A DNA stretch of 16,289 bases from Nevskia sp043781855 (GCA_043781855.1 JAYWBB010000068.1:1-16289), one strand, 5' to 3'; positions 1 to 7,310 are shown, counted from the stretch's first letter. A program made the numbers and translations. The notes: generated from the sequence alone by a model not told the origin.

Positions 1-311
1 AGCATGCCTGTTCCCCCGCCTTCCGGCCGGAGAACCGACGGCGCCTCTTCATCCTCAGAAGTGCGCGTCGGCTGCGGCCTGTGCTTCGACGATCCGGCCC
101 GGGCGCGTCGTCCGGGCGCGTCAAGCAAGCAGGAGACAGTACGGTCGACCTCACTGCCAGGCGACCCACCGACCCTCTGCGGTCGGGCCGCTACCATGCG
201 CCCAGTCCAACATGATTTCAATGAACCGCCGCATCTTTGTGCGGAGCTTCACACGGCCACCGAGGAGGCCGCCGGTATTCGCCCGAACGGATCGGCAGAC
301 AATGAATTCAC
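1..311. other. gene-free region downstream of the SDR gene
   Basis: No frame on either strand gives a protein I recognise, although several stay open because the DNA is GC-rich. Two structures can be seen. One is an 11-base direct repeat (CCGGGCGCGTC at 99-109 and 112-122). The other is a perfect 6-bp hairpin with arms at 169-174 and 181-186 and a 6-base loop; it has no T-run on either side, so it is not a standard intrinsic terminator. At the left edge an ATG on the minus strand (bases 5-3) is preceded, 6 bases away, by a GGGGGA that could be a ribosome binding site. A further minus-strand gene may therefore begin right at the border, but only its first bases would be visible. Confidence 0.55.
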
Positions 312-1175
312 TCAGCCCACGGCCTTGGGCTTCACCGCACGGTGAAAGCCCTGGTAAGAGCGGGAGTTCGTGTGATCGATCAGCGGGAACGCTTTGGGGT
401 TCAGGCTGGAGCCGCCATCGATCTTGATGCAGGCGCCGGTGATGAATGCCGCTGCCGGCGACAGCAGGAAGACGATCGCGGTCGACACCTCGGCTTCCTC
501 GGCCAAACGCTTCAGCGGCGCAAGGCCGCTGAGTTTCGGAATCACTTCCTGGGCGAACACGGGGTCGTAGTGATCCATGCCGCTGGAGGCAACATAACCG
601 GGCGCGACCGCGTTGACGCGAACACCGGAGACCGCCCATTCCACCGCGGCCGTTTCGGTGAAATTCATCATGCCCGCGCGCGCAGCGCCCGAGTGCCCCA
701 TGCCCGGCATGCCGCCCCACATGTCGGCGAGCATGTTGACGATGGCGCCGCCGTTTTTCTTCATGTGCTGAACGTAGAGCTCGCGGCTCATCAGAAAGCC
801 GCCGGTGAGATTGTTCGCAACGACCGCATCCCAGCCCTTCTTGCCGATCATGGCAAGCGGCATCGGATACTGGCCTCCGGCATTGTTGACCAGACCGCAG
901 ATTGCGCCATGGTCGGCGAGCATCTGCTTCACTGCGGCCGTCACCGCGCCCTCGTCGCGAATGTCGAAGGCGCAGGTAGCCGCCTTGCCGCCGTCCTCGA
1001 TTATTTCCGCGCAGGTTCGGTCGAGCTTTTCCTGCTTGCGGCCGGTGAGGATGACCCTCGCGCCGAGGGCGGCGAGTTCATGCGCCGTGCAGCGGCCAAT
1101 GCCCGAACCGCCGCCGGTGATGACCATGGTCTGGCCCTTGAACAGGTCGCTTGCATAGATCGACTGGTACGGCAT
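312..1175 (-). CDS. SDR-family oxidoreductase-like protein lacking the catalytic Tyr/Lys
   Basis: The 287-residue protein has the Rossmann fold of classical short-chain dehydrogenases: the cofactor loop TGGGSGIG at 20-27, NNAG at 97-100, the Asn of NNLTGGF near 121-122, and APG at 191-193. The stretch HSGAARAG at 161-168 is typical of the peroxisomal trans-2-enoyl-CoA reductase (PECR)-like and citronellol/citronellal dehydrogenase-like (AtuG-type) SDRs. In those proteins the next residues carry the YxxxK catalytic pair. Here they read MMNFTE, with Met170 in place of Tyr and Glu174 in place of Lys, and I see no Ser at the usual place about 13 residues earlier. NAD(P)(H) binding is plausible, but normal SDR chemistry is doubtful. 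A GAGG lies 7 bases before the ATG. The gene follows etfA but is separated from it by a terminator. Fold and family are secure; substrate and activity are not. Confidence 0.88.
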   Translation of the reverse strand: MPYQSIYASDLFKGQTMVITGGGSGIGRCTAHELAALGARVILTGRKQEKLDRTCAEIIEDGGKAATCAFDIRDEGAVTAAVKQMLADHGAICGLVNNAGGQYPMPLAMIGKKGWDAVVANNLTGGFLMSRELYVQHMKKNGGAIVNMLADMWGGMPGMGHSGAARAGMMNFTETAAVEWAVSGVRVNAVAPGYVASSGMDHYDPVFAQEVIPKLSGLAPLKRLAEEAEVSTAIVFLLSPAAAFITGACIKIDGGSSLNPKAFPLIDHTNSRSYQGFHRAVKPKAVG

Positions 1176-1189
1176 CGTGTTGCCTCATC

Positions 1190-1220
1190 AAAAAGCAAAG
1201 GCCGGTTTCCCGGCCTTTGC
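1190..1220 (-). terminator. intrinsic terminator after etfA
   Basis: A perfect 11-bp stem (arms 1195-1205 and 1210-1220) closes a 4-base loop. On the minus strand it is followed at once by five T (1194-1190), a textbook rho-independent terminator. It lies 20 bases past the etfA stop codon and ends only 14 bases before the SDR start codon, so its T-run is also the leader of the SDR gene. On the plus strand the hairpin has no T-run, so it acts in the minus direction. Confidence 0.88.
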
Positions 1221-1240
1221 TTGCAGCATCGATCAAGAGA

Positions 1241-2182
1241 TCAGAGTTTCGATTCCAGCTCCGGCACCAGCGTGAACAGATCGCCAACCAGACCGAAATC
1301 GGCGATCTCGAAAATCGGCGCCTCGGCGTCCTTGTTGATCGCAACGATGGTGCGCGCGTCCTTGATGCCCGCGAGATGCTGGATCGCGCCCGAAATGCCG
1401 ATCGCGACATACAGCTCCGGCGCGATGATCTTGCCGGTCTGGCCGACCTGCATGTCGTTCGGTACGTAACCCGAGTCGACGGCCGCGCGTGAAGCACCGA
1501 CGCCGGCCTTCAACTTGTCCGCCAGCGAGTAGATGATCTTGAACGCCTCGACGCTGCCGAGCGCGCGGCCGCCGGAAACCACGCGGTTGGCGCTCTGCAA
1601 TTCCGGGCGCTCGCTCTTCTGCGCTTCGAGCTTCACGAAGCGCGTGTGCGTCGGCAGCGTCGCCGTGGTCGAGACTTTCTCGATGGGCGCTGCGGCAGCG
1701 GCAGCGCCCATCGCCTGGAACGAGGCCTGACGGATCGTCGCCACGATCAGCGGCGCAGCCGGTGCTTCGACCGTGACGATGGCGTTGCCCGCGTAGATCG
1801 GGCGGTCGAAGCTCGTGGCGCTGTGGACGTGCATCACGTCGGATACCTGCTGCACGCCGAGCTTCGCCGCGACGCGCGGCAGCAGGTCCTTGCCGAAGGT
1901 CGAGCCCGCGACCAGCACATGCGTGTAGCCCTGCTGACTGAGTTCCACGATCTGCGGCGCGACGATCGCCGCCAGTTCGTGGTCGTTCTCGGCGCGGTCG
2001 ATCTGCAAAACCTTGGTGACGCCGTCGAGTGTTGCGGCTTGGCCAGCGACGCTGCTGCCGTCGGTCGCAAAGATCGCGACATGGATTTCTCCGCCGATGG
2101 CCTTTGCCGCGCTCACGACTTTCGCTACGCCGCTGTTCAGCTTGCCGTCGGAATGCTGGCCGATGATGAGAATCTTGCTCAT
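1241..2182 (-). CDS. etfA: electron transfer flavoprotein, alpha subunit
   Basis: The alpha subunit of the heterodimeric, FAD-binding ETF carries electrons from acyl-CoA dehydrogenases and related flavoenzymes to ETF-ubiquinone oxidoreductase in the cytoplasm. The 313-residue length is normal. The N-terminal domain (about 1-155) is followed by an Ala-rich linker (159-165) and the FAD-binding domain. That domain has VVSGGRALGS at 201-210, GASRAAVDSGYVPND at 229-243, QTGKIIAPELYVAIGISGA at 248-266 and the C-terminal AINKD at 281-285, which together match the ETF-alpha signature. A GAGGA ribosome binding site sits 8 bases before the ATG. etfB lies 60 bases upstream and a terminator follows, so etfB-etfA ends a transcription unit. 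The linker is encoded by a perfect 13-bp inverted repeat. Confidence 0.97.
   Translation of the reverse strand: MSKILIIGQHSDGKLNSGVAKVVSAAKAIGGEIHVAIFATDGSSVAGQAATLDGVTKVLQIDRAENDHELAAIVAPQIVELSQQGYTHVLVAGSTFGKDLLPRVAAKLGVQQVSDVMHVHSATSFDRPIYAGNAIVTVEAPAAPLIVATIRQASFQAMGAAAAAAPIEKVSTTATLPTHTRFVKLEAQKSERPELQSANRVVSGGRALGSVEAFKIIYSLADKLKAGVGASRAAVDSGYVPNDMQVGQTGKIIAPELYVAIGISGAIQHLAGIKDARTIVAINKDAEAPIFEIADFGLVGDLFTLVPELESKL
1681..1713. repeat. perfect 13-bp inverted repeat inside etfA
   Basis: Arms 1681-1693 and 1701-1713 are exact reverse complements around a 7-base loop. In the etfA reading frame the repeat encodes the Met-Gly-polyAla-Pro-Ile linker between the two ETF-alpha domains. In mRNA it would form a very stable GC-rich hairpin. 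No T-run follows, so it is unlikely to terminate transcription. Confidence 0.8.
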
Positions 2183-2209
2183 TTAAAATATCCTCAATGT
2201 TCGTTTTTA

Positions 2210-2235
2210 CTCCCTCTTTCGGAGGTAGAGGGGAG
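2210..2235. repeat. imperfect inverted repeat between etfB and etfA
   Basis: CTCCCTCT (2210-2217) pairs with AGAGGGGAG (2227-2235) with one bulged base, around a 9-base loop. It fills much of the 60-base gap between the two ETF genes and could form a small mRNA hairpin. The A-rich bases that follow on the minus strand are not a terminator tract. It could be a short dispersed palindrome; the role is unknown. Confidence 0.5.
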
Positions 2236-2242
2236 CCCTGAA

Positions 2243-2989
2243 TCAGATCAGCCCCTTGCCCTTCAATGCCGCCACCAGTTCGTCGACCGTCTTCACGATC
2301 ACGCCCTTGCTGCGCTTCGGCGGACTCGCGGTCTTGATGCTCTTGACGCCGGCAATCGCCGTGACGCCGAGATCGGCCAGGCTGAGAACTTCGATCGGCT
2401 TCTTCTTCGCCTTCATGATGTCCGGCAGCTTCAGGTAGCGCGGCTCGTTCAGGCGCAGATCGGTGGTGACGATCGCGGGCAGGTCGACTTCCAGCGTTTC
2501 GAGGCCGGCGTCGACTTCACGGGTGACGGTAGCCTTGCCGCCGTCAATCTCGACTTTCGAGGCGAATGTCGCCTGCGGCAGATCGAGCAGTGCGGCGACC
2601 ATCTGGCCGGTCTGGCCGGCGTCGTCGTCGATCGCCTGCTTGCCGAGCAGGAACAGCTGCGCAGCTTCCTTCTTGAACACAGCGGCCAGCGCTTGCGCCG
2701 CAGTCAGCGGCTGCACTTCGCCCTCCTCCTTGACGTGCACGGCGCGGTCGGCGCCGAACGCCAGCGCCGTGCGCAGCGTCTCTTCGCACTTCGCGCCGCC
2801 GACGGTGACAGCGATGATTTCGCTGACCTTGCCTTTTTCCCTCAGACGCACCGCTTCTTCCATCGCGATTTCGTCGAAGGGATTGACGCTGTGCTTGACG
2901 CCGTCGGTGACGACGCCCGAGCCGTCCGGCTTGACCTGGATGCGGACGTTGTAATCGATGACGCGTTTGACGCTGACCAGTGCTTTCAT
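2243..2989 (-). CDS. etfB: electron transfer flavoprotein, beta subunit
   Basis: The beta subunit pairs with EtfA and binds the AMP that stabilises the ETF dimer. The 248-residue protein begins MKALVSVKRVIDYNVRI, the usual start of the family, so I prefer the ATG at 2989 over an in-frame TTG at 3001 that would add four residues. Visible family features (numbered from this ATG) are NPFDEIAMEEA near 36-46, AFGADRAVHV near 77-86, GKQAIDDDAGQTGQ near 116-129, and the beta-subunit signature around LPAIVTTDLRLNEPRY near 170-185. A purine-rich AGAGAGAAG just before the ATG serves as a modest ribosome binding site. A short AT-rich patch (3001-3015) lies upstream, after the carbonic anhydrase gene. 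Confidence 0.96.
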   Translation of the reverse strand: MKALVSVKRVIDYNVRIQVKPDGSGVVTDGVKHSVNPFDEIAMEEAVRLREKGKVSEIIAVTVGGAKCEETLRTALAFGADRAVHVKEEGEVQPLTAAQALAAVFKKEAAQLFLLGKQAIDDDAGQTGQMVAALLDLPQATFASKVEIDGGKATVTREVDAGLETLEVDLPAIVTTDLRLNEPRYLKLPDIMKAKKKPIEVLSLADLGVTAIAGVKSIKTASPPKRSKGVIVKTVDELVAALKGKGLI

Positions 2990-3049
2990 CTTCTCTCTCA
3001 ATCAAAAATAAAGTCATGAGGCAGCGGCCTGCGCCACTCCGCGAGGTTC

Positions 3050-3709
3050 TTAGCGGCTGCGCGGATTCTCGCGCCGCTCGCCGAACCGCTCGCGGCTCCG
3101 CGCGAACTCCGCTGCGCTGCCGACATCGAATCCGAGTTCTCGCACGCGCCCATCCTTGAGTCCGTAGCACCAGGCGTGGACCTGAACCTCATCGCCCCGA
3201 TCCCAGGCATCACGCAGGATGGTCGTTTCGCAGACGTGCGTGGCCTGCTCGATCGCATTCAACTCGCACAGACGGTCGGCACGACGTTCGTCGTCCGCCT
3301 CGTCGGCGAGCTCGAAACGGTGCTGCTGTGCAACCTGGCGAATGTGCTGCAGCCACTGATCGGCGAGCCCGATGCGCGCGCGATCGATCGCGGCCTTGAC
3401 CCCGCTGCAACCGTAATGCCCGACGACGATGACGTGCCGCACCTTCAGCACGTCGACCGCAAACTGCAGGACCGACAGTAAATTCAAGTCCGTATGGACG
3501 ACGACATTGCCGACATTGCGATGAACGAACACCTCGCCGGGGGCGAGGTCGATGATCTCGTTGGCCGGCACGCGGCTGTCGGAGCACCCGATCCACAGGT
3601 ACTGCGGTGCCTGCTGCTTCGCGAGTGCCTCGAAAAAGCCGGGCCGCTGCAGCTCTGTGCGCAGCGCCCACTCGCGATTGTTGTCGATCAGGTGCTTAAG
3701 GTCAGACAT
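3050..3709 (-). CDS. can: beta-class carbonic anhydrase
   Basis: This enzyme interconverts CO2 and bicarbonate in the cytoplasm, using zinc. The 219-residue length and motifs match the proteobacterial Can type: CSDSRVPA with Cys42, Asp44 and Arg46, then HYGCSG with His98 and Cys101, which give the Cys-His-Cys zinc site and the Asp/Arg pair. HRNVGN (63-68) and AWCYGL (179-184) are also typical. The start MSDLKHLIDNN is the usual family start; the frame stays open 49 codons further upstream, but only by running into the ETF-QO gene. The ribosome binding site is weak. The gene lies 47 bases after ETF-QO and 60 bases before etfB, so it interrupts a functionally linked trio. It may supply bicarbonate to a biotin-dependent carboxylase, but nothing in the window proves that. 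Confidence 0.95.
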   Translation of the reverse strand: MSDLKHLIDNNREWALRTELQRPGFFEALAKQQAPQYLWIGCSDSRVPANEIIDLAPGEVFVHRNVGNVVVHTDLNLLSVLQFAVDVLKVRHVIVVGHYGCSGVKAAIDRARIGLADQWLQHIRQVAQQHRFELADEADDERRADRLCELNAIEQATHVCETTILRDAWDRGDEVQVHAWCYGLKDGRVRELGFDVGSAAEFARSRERFGERRENPRSR

Positions 3710-3756
3710 CGATGAATGGCCGTCAGGTGGCGCTTCGCAGCATGAGTTCGAAACGT

Positions 3757-5409
3757 TTACATGTTCGCGTAATTCGGCCCGCCCGAGCCTTCCGGCGCGA
3801 CCCAGGTGATGTTCTGGGCCGGGTCCTTGATATCGCAGGTCTTGCAGTGCACGCAATTCTGCGCGTTGATCTGGAATTTCTTCACGCCGCCTGCCTCGAC
3901 GACTTCGTAGACGCCCGCCGGGCAGTAGCGCTGCGCCGGCTCGTCGTAGCGCGGCAGATTACGCGCGATCGGAATGCTCGGATCGGTCAGCTTCAGATGC
4001 ACCGGCTGGTCTTCCTCGTGATTCGTGCTCGACAGAAACACCGACGACAGCTTGTCGAAGCTCAGGCGGCCGTCGGGCCTCGGATACTCGATCCGTCGGC
4101 AGTCAGCGGCCGGCCGCAGGGTCTCGTGATCCGGCACGGTATCGTGCAGGGTCATCGGAATCTTGCCGTTGAACCAGTTCTGGTCGATGTAGTTGAAGGC
4201 GCCACCGAACAGCGTGCCGAATTTGTGCAGCGCCGGACCGAAGTTACGATCGCGATACAACTCCTCATACAACCAGCTGGCCTTGAAATCCGCCGCGTAG
4301 CCGACCAGTTCGTCGCCGCCGATGGCGCCGCCCAGCAGCACTGTCGCCGCCGCCTCGGCGGCGATCATGCCGCTCTTCATCGCCGTATGACTGCCTTTGA
4401 TCTTCGAGAAATTCAGCGTGCCGAGATCGCAGCCGATCAGCGCGCCGCCCGGGAAGATCATCTTCGGCAGCGAGTTGAAGCCGCCTTTTGAAATGGCGCG
4501 CGCGCCATAGGCAATGCGCTCGCCGCCTTCGAGATACTGCCTGACGACCGGGTGATGCTTGTAGCGCTGGAACTCGTCGAACGGCGACAGGTAGGGATTC
4601 GAGTAAGAGAGATCGACGATCAGGCCGACCAGCACCTGGTGGTTGTCCGTGTGGTACAGGAAGGAACCCCCGGTGGCCTCGTCCAGCGGCCAGCCGGCGC
4701 CGTGAATGACCAGCCCGGGCACATGCTTTGCCGGATCGATCTTCCAGATTTCCTTGATGCCGAGGCCGTAATGCTGGGGATCGCTGTCTTTGTCCAGCGC
4801 GTAGTGCGCGATCAGCCGCTTGCCGAGATGGCCGCGGCAGCCTTCGGCAAAGAATGTGTACTTCGCACGCAGCTGCATGCCCGGCGTGAACAGGCCCGGC
4901 TTCTCGTGGCCTTCGCGGTCGATGCCCATGTCGCCGATCTGCACGCCGCGCACAATGCCATCCTCGATCAGCACTTCCTGTGCCGCGAAGCCAGGATAGA
5001 TTTCGACACCCAGCCCTTCCGCCTGCTGCGCCAGCCAGCGGCAGAGGTTGGCCAGCGAGATGACATAGTTGCCGTCGTTGTGCATCGTCTTCGGGACGAT
5101 GGCGTTCGGCAGCCGGGTCGCCGCGGTGGCGCTGCGGTACAGGTACAGCTCGTCGCGCAGCACCGGCGTGTTCAGCGGCGCGCCGAGTTCCTTCCAGTTC
5201 GGGAACAGTTCGTTCAGCGCGCGCGGCTCGAACACTGCGCCGGATAGGATATGCGCACCGACTTCCGAACCCTTCTCGACGACACAGACATTGATCTCGC
5301 CACCGGCCGCCGCAGCCTTCTGCTTGAGCCGGCAGGCGGCGGCGAGTCCCGCAGGGCCGGCGCCGACGATGACGACGTCGTACTCCATCACATCGCGTTC
5401 AACAGACAT
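3757..5409 (-). CDS. electron transfer flavoprotein-ubiquinone oxidoreductase
   Basis: ETF-QO is an FAD and 4Fe-4S protein of the inner membrane surface that passes electrons from reduced ETF to ubiquinone. The 550 residues match the family. The N-terminal FAD motif GAGPAG is at 16-21 with the following VEKGSEVGAHILSG at 44-57. A second FAD-contact region runs over GALIGCDLGTLNFSKIKGS at 322-340, and the C-terminal ferredoxin-like domain carries the cluster cysteines Cys496, Cys519, Cys522 and Cys525. The start chosen (5409) gives a short N-terminus before the beta strand; Met8 is a possible alternative, and neither has a strong ribosome binding site. The gene is followed by the carbonic anhydrase and etfBA, its electron donor. 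Confidence 0.97.
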   Translation of the reverse strand: MSVERDVMEYDVVIVGAGPAGLAAACRLKQKAAAAGGEINVCVVEKGSEVGAHILSGAVFEPRALNELFPNWKELGAPLNTPVLRDELYLYRSATAATRLPNAIVPKTMHNDGNYVISLANLCRWLAQQAEGLGVEIYPGFAAQEVLIEDGIVRGVQIGDMGIDREGHEKPGLFTPGMQLRAKYTFFAEGCRGHLGKRLIAHYALDKDSDPQHYGLGIKEIWKIDPAKHVPGLVIHGAGWPLDEATGGSFLYHTDNHQVLVGLIVDLSYSNPYLSPFDEFQRYKHHPVVRQYLEGGERIAYGARAISKGGFNSLPKMIFPGGALIGCDLGTLNFSKIKGSHTAMKSGMIAAEAAATVLLGGAIGGDELVGYAADFKASWLYEELYRDRNFGPALHKFGTLFGGAFNYIDQNWFNGKIPMTLHDTVPDHETLRPAADCRRIEYPRPDGRLSFDKLSSVFLSSTNHEEDQPVHLKLTDPSIPIARNLPRYDEPAQRYCPAGVYEVVEAGGVKKFQINAQNCVHCKTCDIKDPAQNITWVAPEGSGGPNYANM

Positions 5410-5449
5410 GGCGCGCTCGAAAAAATGGGCTGTGTCGGGAAAGTCAGCA

Positions 5450-5455
5450 ATTGTA
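5450..5455 (-). promoter_or_regulatory. possible -10 element before ETF-QO
   Basis: On the minus strand the hexamer TACAAT matches the sigma-70 -10 consensus at five of six positions and lies about 40 bases before the ETF-QO start. It is in the 95-base gap after the AtuA-like gene, one of the few places where a new transcript could begin in this block. I see no good -35 at 16-18 bases upstream, so this is only a candidate. Confidence 0.25.
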
Positions 5456-5504
5456 ACCCGCGCCTGCCCTGACCAGCCTTTTTGGCTACCGGAACGCCGG
5501 GCGA

Positions 5505-7310
5505 TCAGTGTGGCAAAAGCGTTTCGGGCACCGGCACCGGGTAGTCCAGAAGCATCTGTGCGTAGGCTTTCCCCTGGGGATCGGTACGCAGGCTCGCCGC
5601 TCCGCCGCCGCCCAGCGTGTTGTGCAGCAGGAAGTTCAGACTCAAGCTTCCGGGCAGATCCCAGCGCTCGACCCGGCCCGGCGGCGCCAGCACATGCGCG
5701 AACCAGGCGCTGACGTTTTCCGTGCTCAGCGCAGCGCGGATGTAAGGCAGATATTCGGCCCTGCGTGCGGCCACACCGATGTTCGCGTGATCACCCTTGT
5801 CGCCAGAGCGGGCGATTGCAAGACGGATCAACGGCACCGTGACCGTGCCGCCGAGCGGCCGGATGCCATCGGCTTTGGCCACGGTGGGTGGTGGTACGAA
5901 ACCACCCTGCGTTGGCACCGTCACCGCAACCCGCTCGTCGCCGACAGCAATTTCGATCGCTACGCGATCCTTCGCGACCCGCGTCGAGAACAGCTTCGGA
6001 ATCATGTTCGGCTCGGGCCGGCCGCCGCCGAAGTAGCCGGTGAAGCCTGGCGCCATCGCCGTCGCCGCCTGCGCGATCTCGCGCGCGAACAGCCTCGTCG
6101 CTTTCGGATTCGGATGCTGCACGGCGATCTTGACCACGACCTCGCGCGTTGCCGCGGCGCCCGCACGCGCATGCGGGCCATAACTTTCCTCGGCGCCGAT
6201 GCAGTGGATGTCGACGCCGGTGAAATCGCCGAGCTGCTGTTCGCGGAGTTGTCGCCGCACCTTCTCGACGATGGCCGCCGCCGAGGCGCGGCCTTTCCTG
6301 GCGGCGTCGATGCCGCCGATCATGAACAGTGCCGCGCAGCGCATGCCGGCGGGATACGTCGCACTGACCTTGTAGCTCGCCGTCGGCGCGTGGCCCCGCG
6401 CGCCGCTCACGCGCACCCGGTGCTCGCCAACCTGTTCCAGCCGCACTTCGGTGAAATCGCAGACCACGTCCGGCAGGATGTAGGCGCGCGGATCGCCGAT
6501 CTCGTAGAGCATCTGTTCGAGTACGCTGTGGACCGACACCAGCCCACCCGTGCCCGGCGGCTTGGTCACGACGAAGCTGCCGTCGGCGGCGCATTCGACG
6601 ACGGGGAAACCCATGTCGGCGAAACCGTCGCGCACCAGTTCCCAGTCGGTGAAATTGCCGCCGGTACACTGCGCGCCGCATTCGACGATGTGGCCGGCGA
6701 GGCTGCCGGCGGCGAGCCGGTCGTAGTCGTCCTGTGCCCAGCCGAACTCGTGCAGCAGCGGGCCCAGCACGATCGCGGAATCGACGCAGCGGCCGGTGAT
6801 GACGATCTCCACGCCGGCATCGAGCGCCCGGGCAATCGGGATCGCGCCGAGGTAGGCGTTCATCGACAGCAGGTTCGGCGGCGCAGGCTGGCCGGTTTCC
6901 CATTCGTTCAAATCGGCAAATTCCTGCTTGCGCGGAATCAGGTCGTCGCCCAGCACGACCGCGACGCGAAAAGCGACCCCCGCCTTCGCCGCCGCCTCTT
7001 CGAGGGCCTTCTTGCAGGCCAGCGGGTTGACGCCGCCCGCGTTGGCAATGACCTTGATGCCGCGCCGTTTGATCTCCGGCATCAGCGGCGCCATGACGTA
7101 GTCGACAAAGTCCGTCGCATAGCCGTGGTTCGGATCCTTCATGCGCTTGGCTGCAAGGATCGACATGGTGATTTCGGCGAGGTAATCGAAGACGAGGTAA
7201 TCAACGCGACCTTTCGCGACCAGTTGCGCCGCCGCCGTGTTCGTATCGCCCCAGAACGCCGACGCGCAGCCAATGCGGACGATGCCTTCGCTGGTTTTGC
7301 TATCACTCAT
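5505..7310 (-). CDS. AtuA-family protein (DUF1446) fused to its C-terminal AtuA-like domain
   Basis: The 601-residue protein belongs to the family named after AtuA, which is needed for citronellol/geraniol (acyclic terpene) use in Pseudomonas; its biochemical reaction is not established. The large N-terminal DUF1446 domain (about 10-455) shows IANAGGVNP at 88-96, GRCVDSAIVLGPL at 173-185, ECGAQCTGGNFTDW at 210-223 and GYFGGGRPEPN at 425-435. The small C-terminal domain (about 490-595) carries ARSGDKGDHANIGV at 500-513. In some genomes these two parts are separate genes. I chose the ATG at 7310 because the conserved strand VRIGCASAFWGDT follows it closely; an in-frame ATG at 7370 would add 20 unconserved residues and sits by a small hairpin. 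Neither start has a clear ribosome binding site. A role in branched acyl-CoA or terpene catabolism is inferred from family and neighbours. Confidence 0.9.
   Translation of the reverse strand: MSDSKTSEGIVRIGCASAFWGDTNTAAAQLVAKGRVDYLVFDYLAEITMSILAAKRMKDPNHGYATDFVDYVMAPLMPEIKRRGIKVIANAGGVNPLACKKALEEAAAKAGVAFRVAVVLGDDLIPRKQEFADLNEWETGQPAPPNLLSMNAYLGAIPIARALDAGVEIVITGRCVDSAIVLGPLLHEFGWAQDDYDRLAAGSLAGHIVECGAQCTGGNFTDWELVRDGFADMGFPVVECAADGSFVVTKPPGTGGLVSVHSVLEQMLYEIGDPRAYILPDVVCDFTEVRLEQVGEHRVRVSGARGHAPTASYKVSATYPAGMRCAALFMIGGIDAARKGRASAAAIVEKVRRQLREQQLGDFTGVDIHCIGAEESYGPHARAGAAATREVVVKIAVQHPNPKATRLFAREIAQAATAMAPGFTGYFGGGRPEPNMIPKLFSTRVAKDRVAIEIAVGDERVAVTVPTQGGFVPPPTVAKADGIRPLGGTVTVPLIRLAIARSGDKGDHANIGVAARRAEYLPYIRAALSTENVSAWFAHVLAPPGRVERWDLPGSLSLNFLLHNTLGGGGAASLRTDPQGKAYAQMLLDYPVPVPETLLPH

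Noticed and set aside
10..60. Resemblance to parts of a glycine or cobalamin riboswitch in the left gene-free region
   Set aside because: Isolated short matches only; the conserved core and pairing pattern of either class could not be assembled on either strand.
4..345. 113-codon plus-strand open frame at the left end
   Set aside because: It overlaps the end of the SDR gene, has low-complexity composition and no recognisable domain; several frames are open here by GC content.
2990..3001. TTG start for etfB adding four residues
   Set aside because: The ATG at 2989 matches the family N-terminus, and the purine-rich sequence between the two codons serves better as its ribosome binding site.
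1646..3019. 457-codon plus-strand open frame opposite etfA and etfB
   Set aside because: It runs across two genes and their gap with no domain; it is a by-product of codon bias.
5463..5500. Hairpin AGCC-A5-GGCT after the AtuA-like gene as terminator
   Set aside because: The stem is only 4 bp and no T-run follows on the minus strand.
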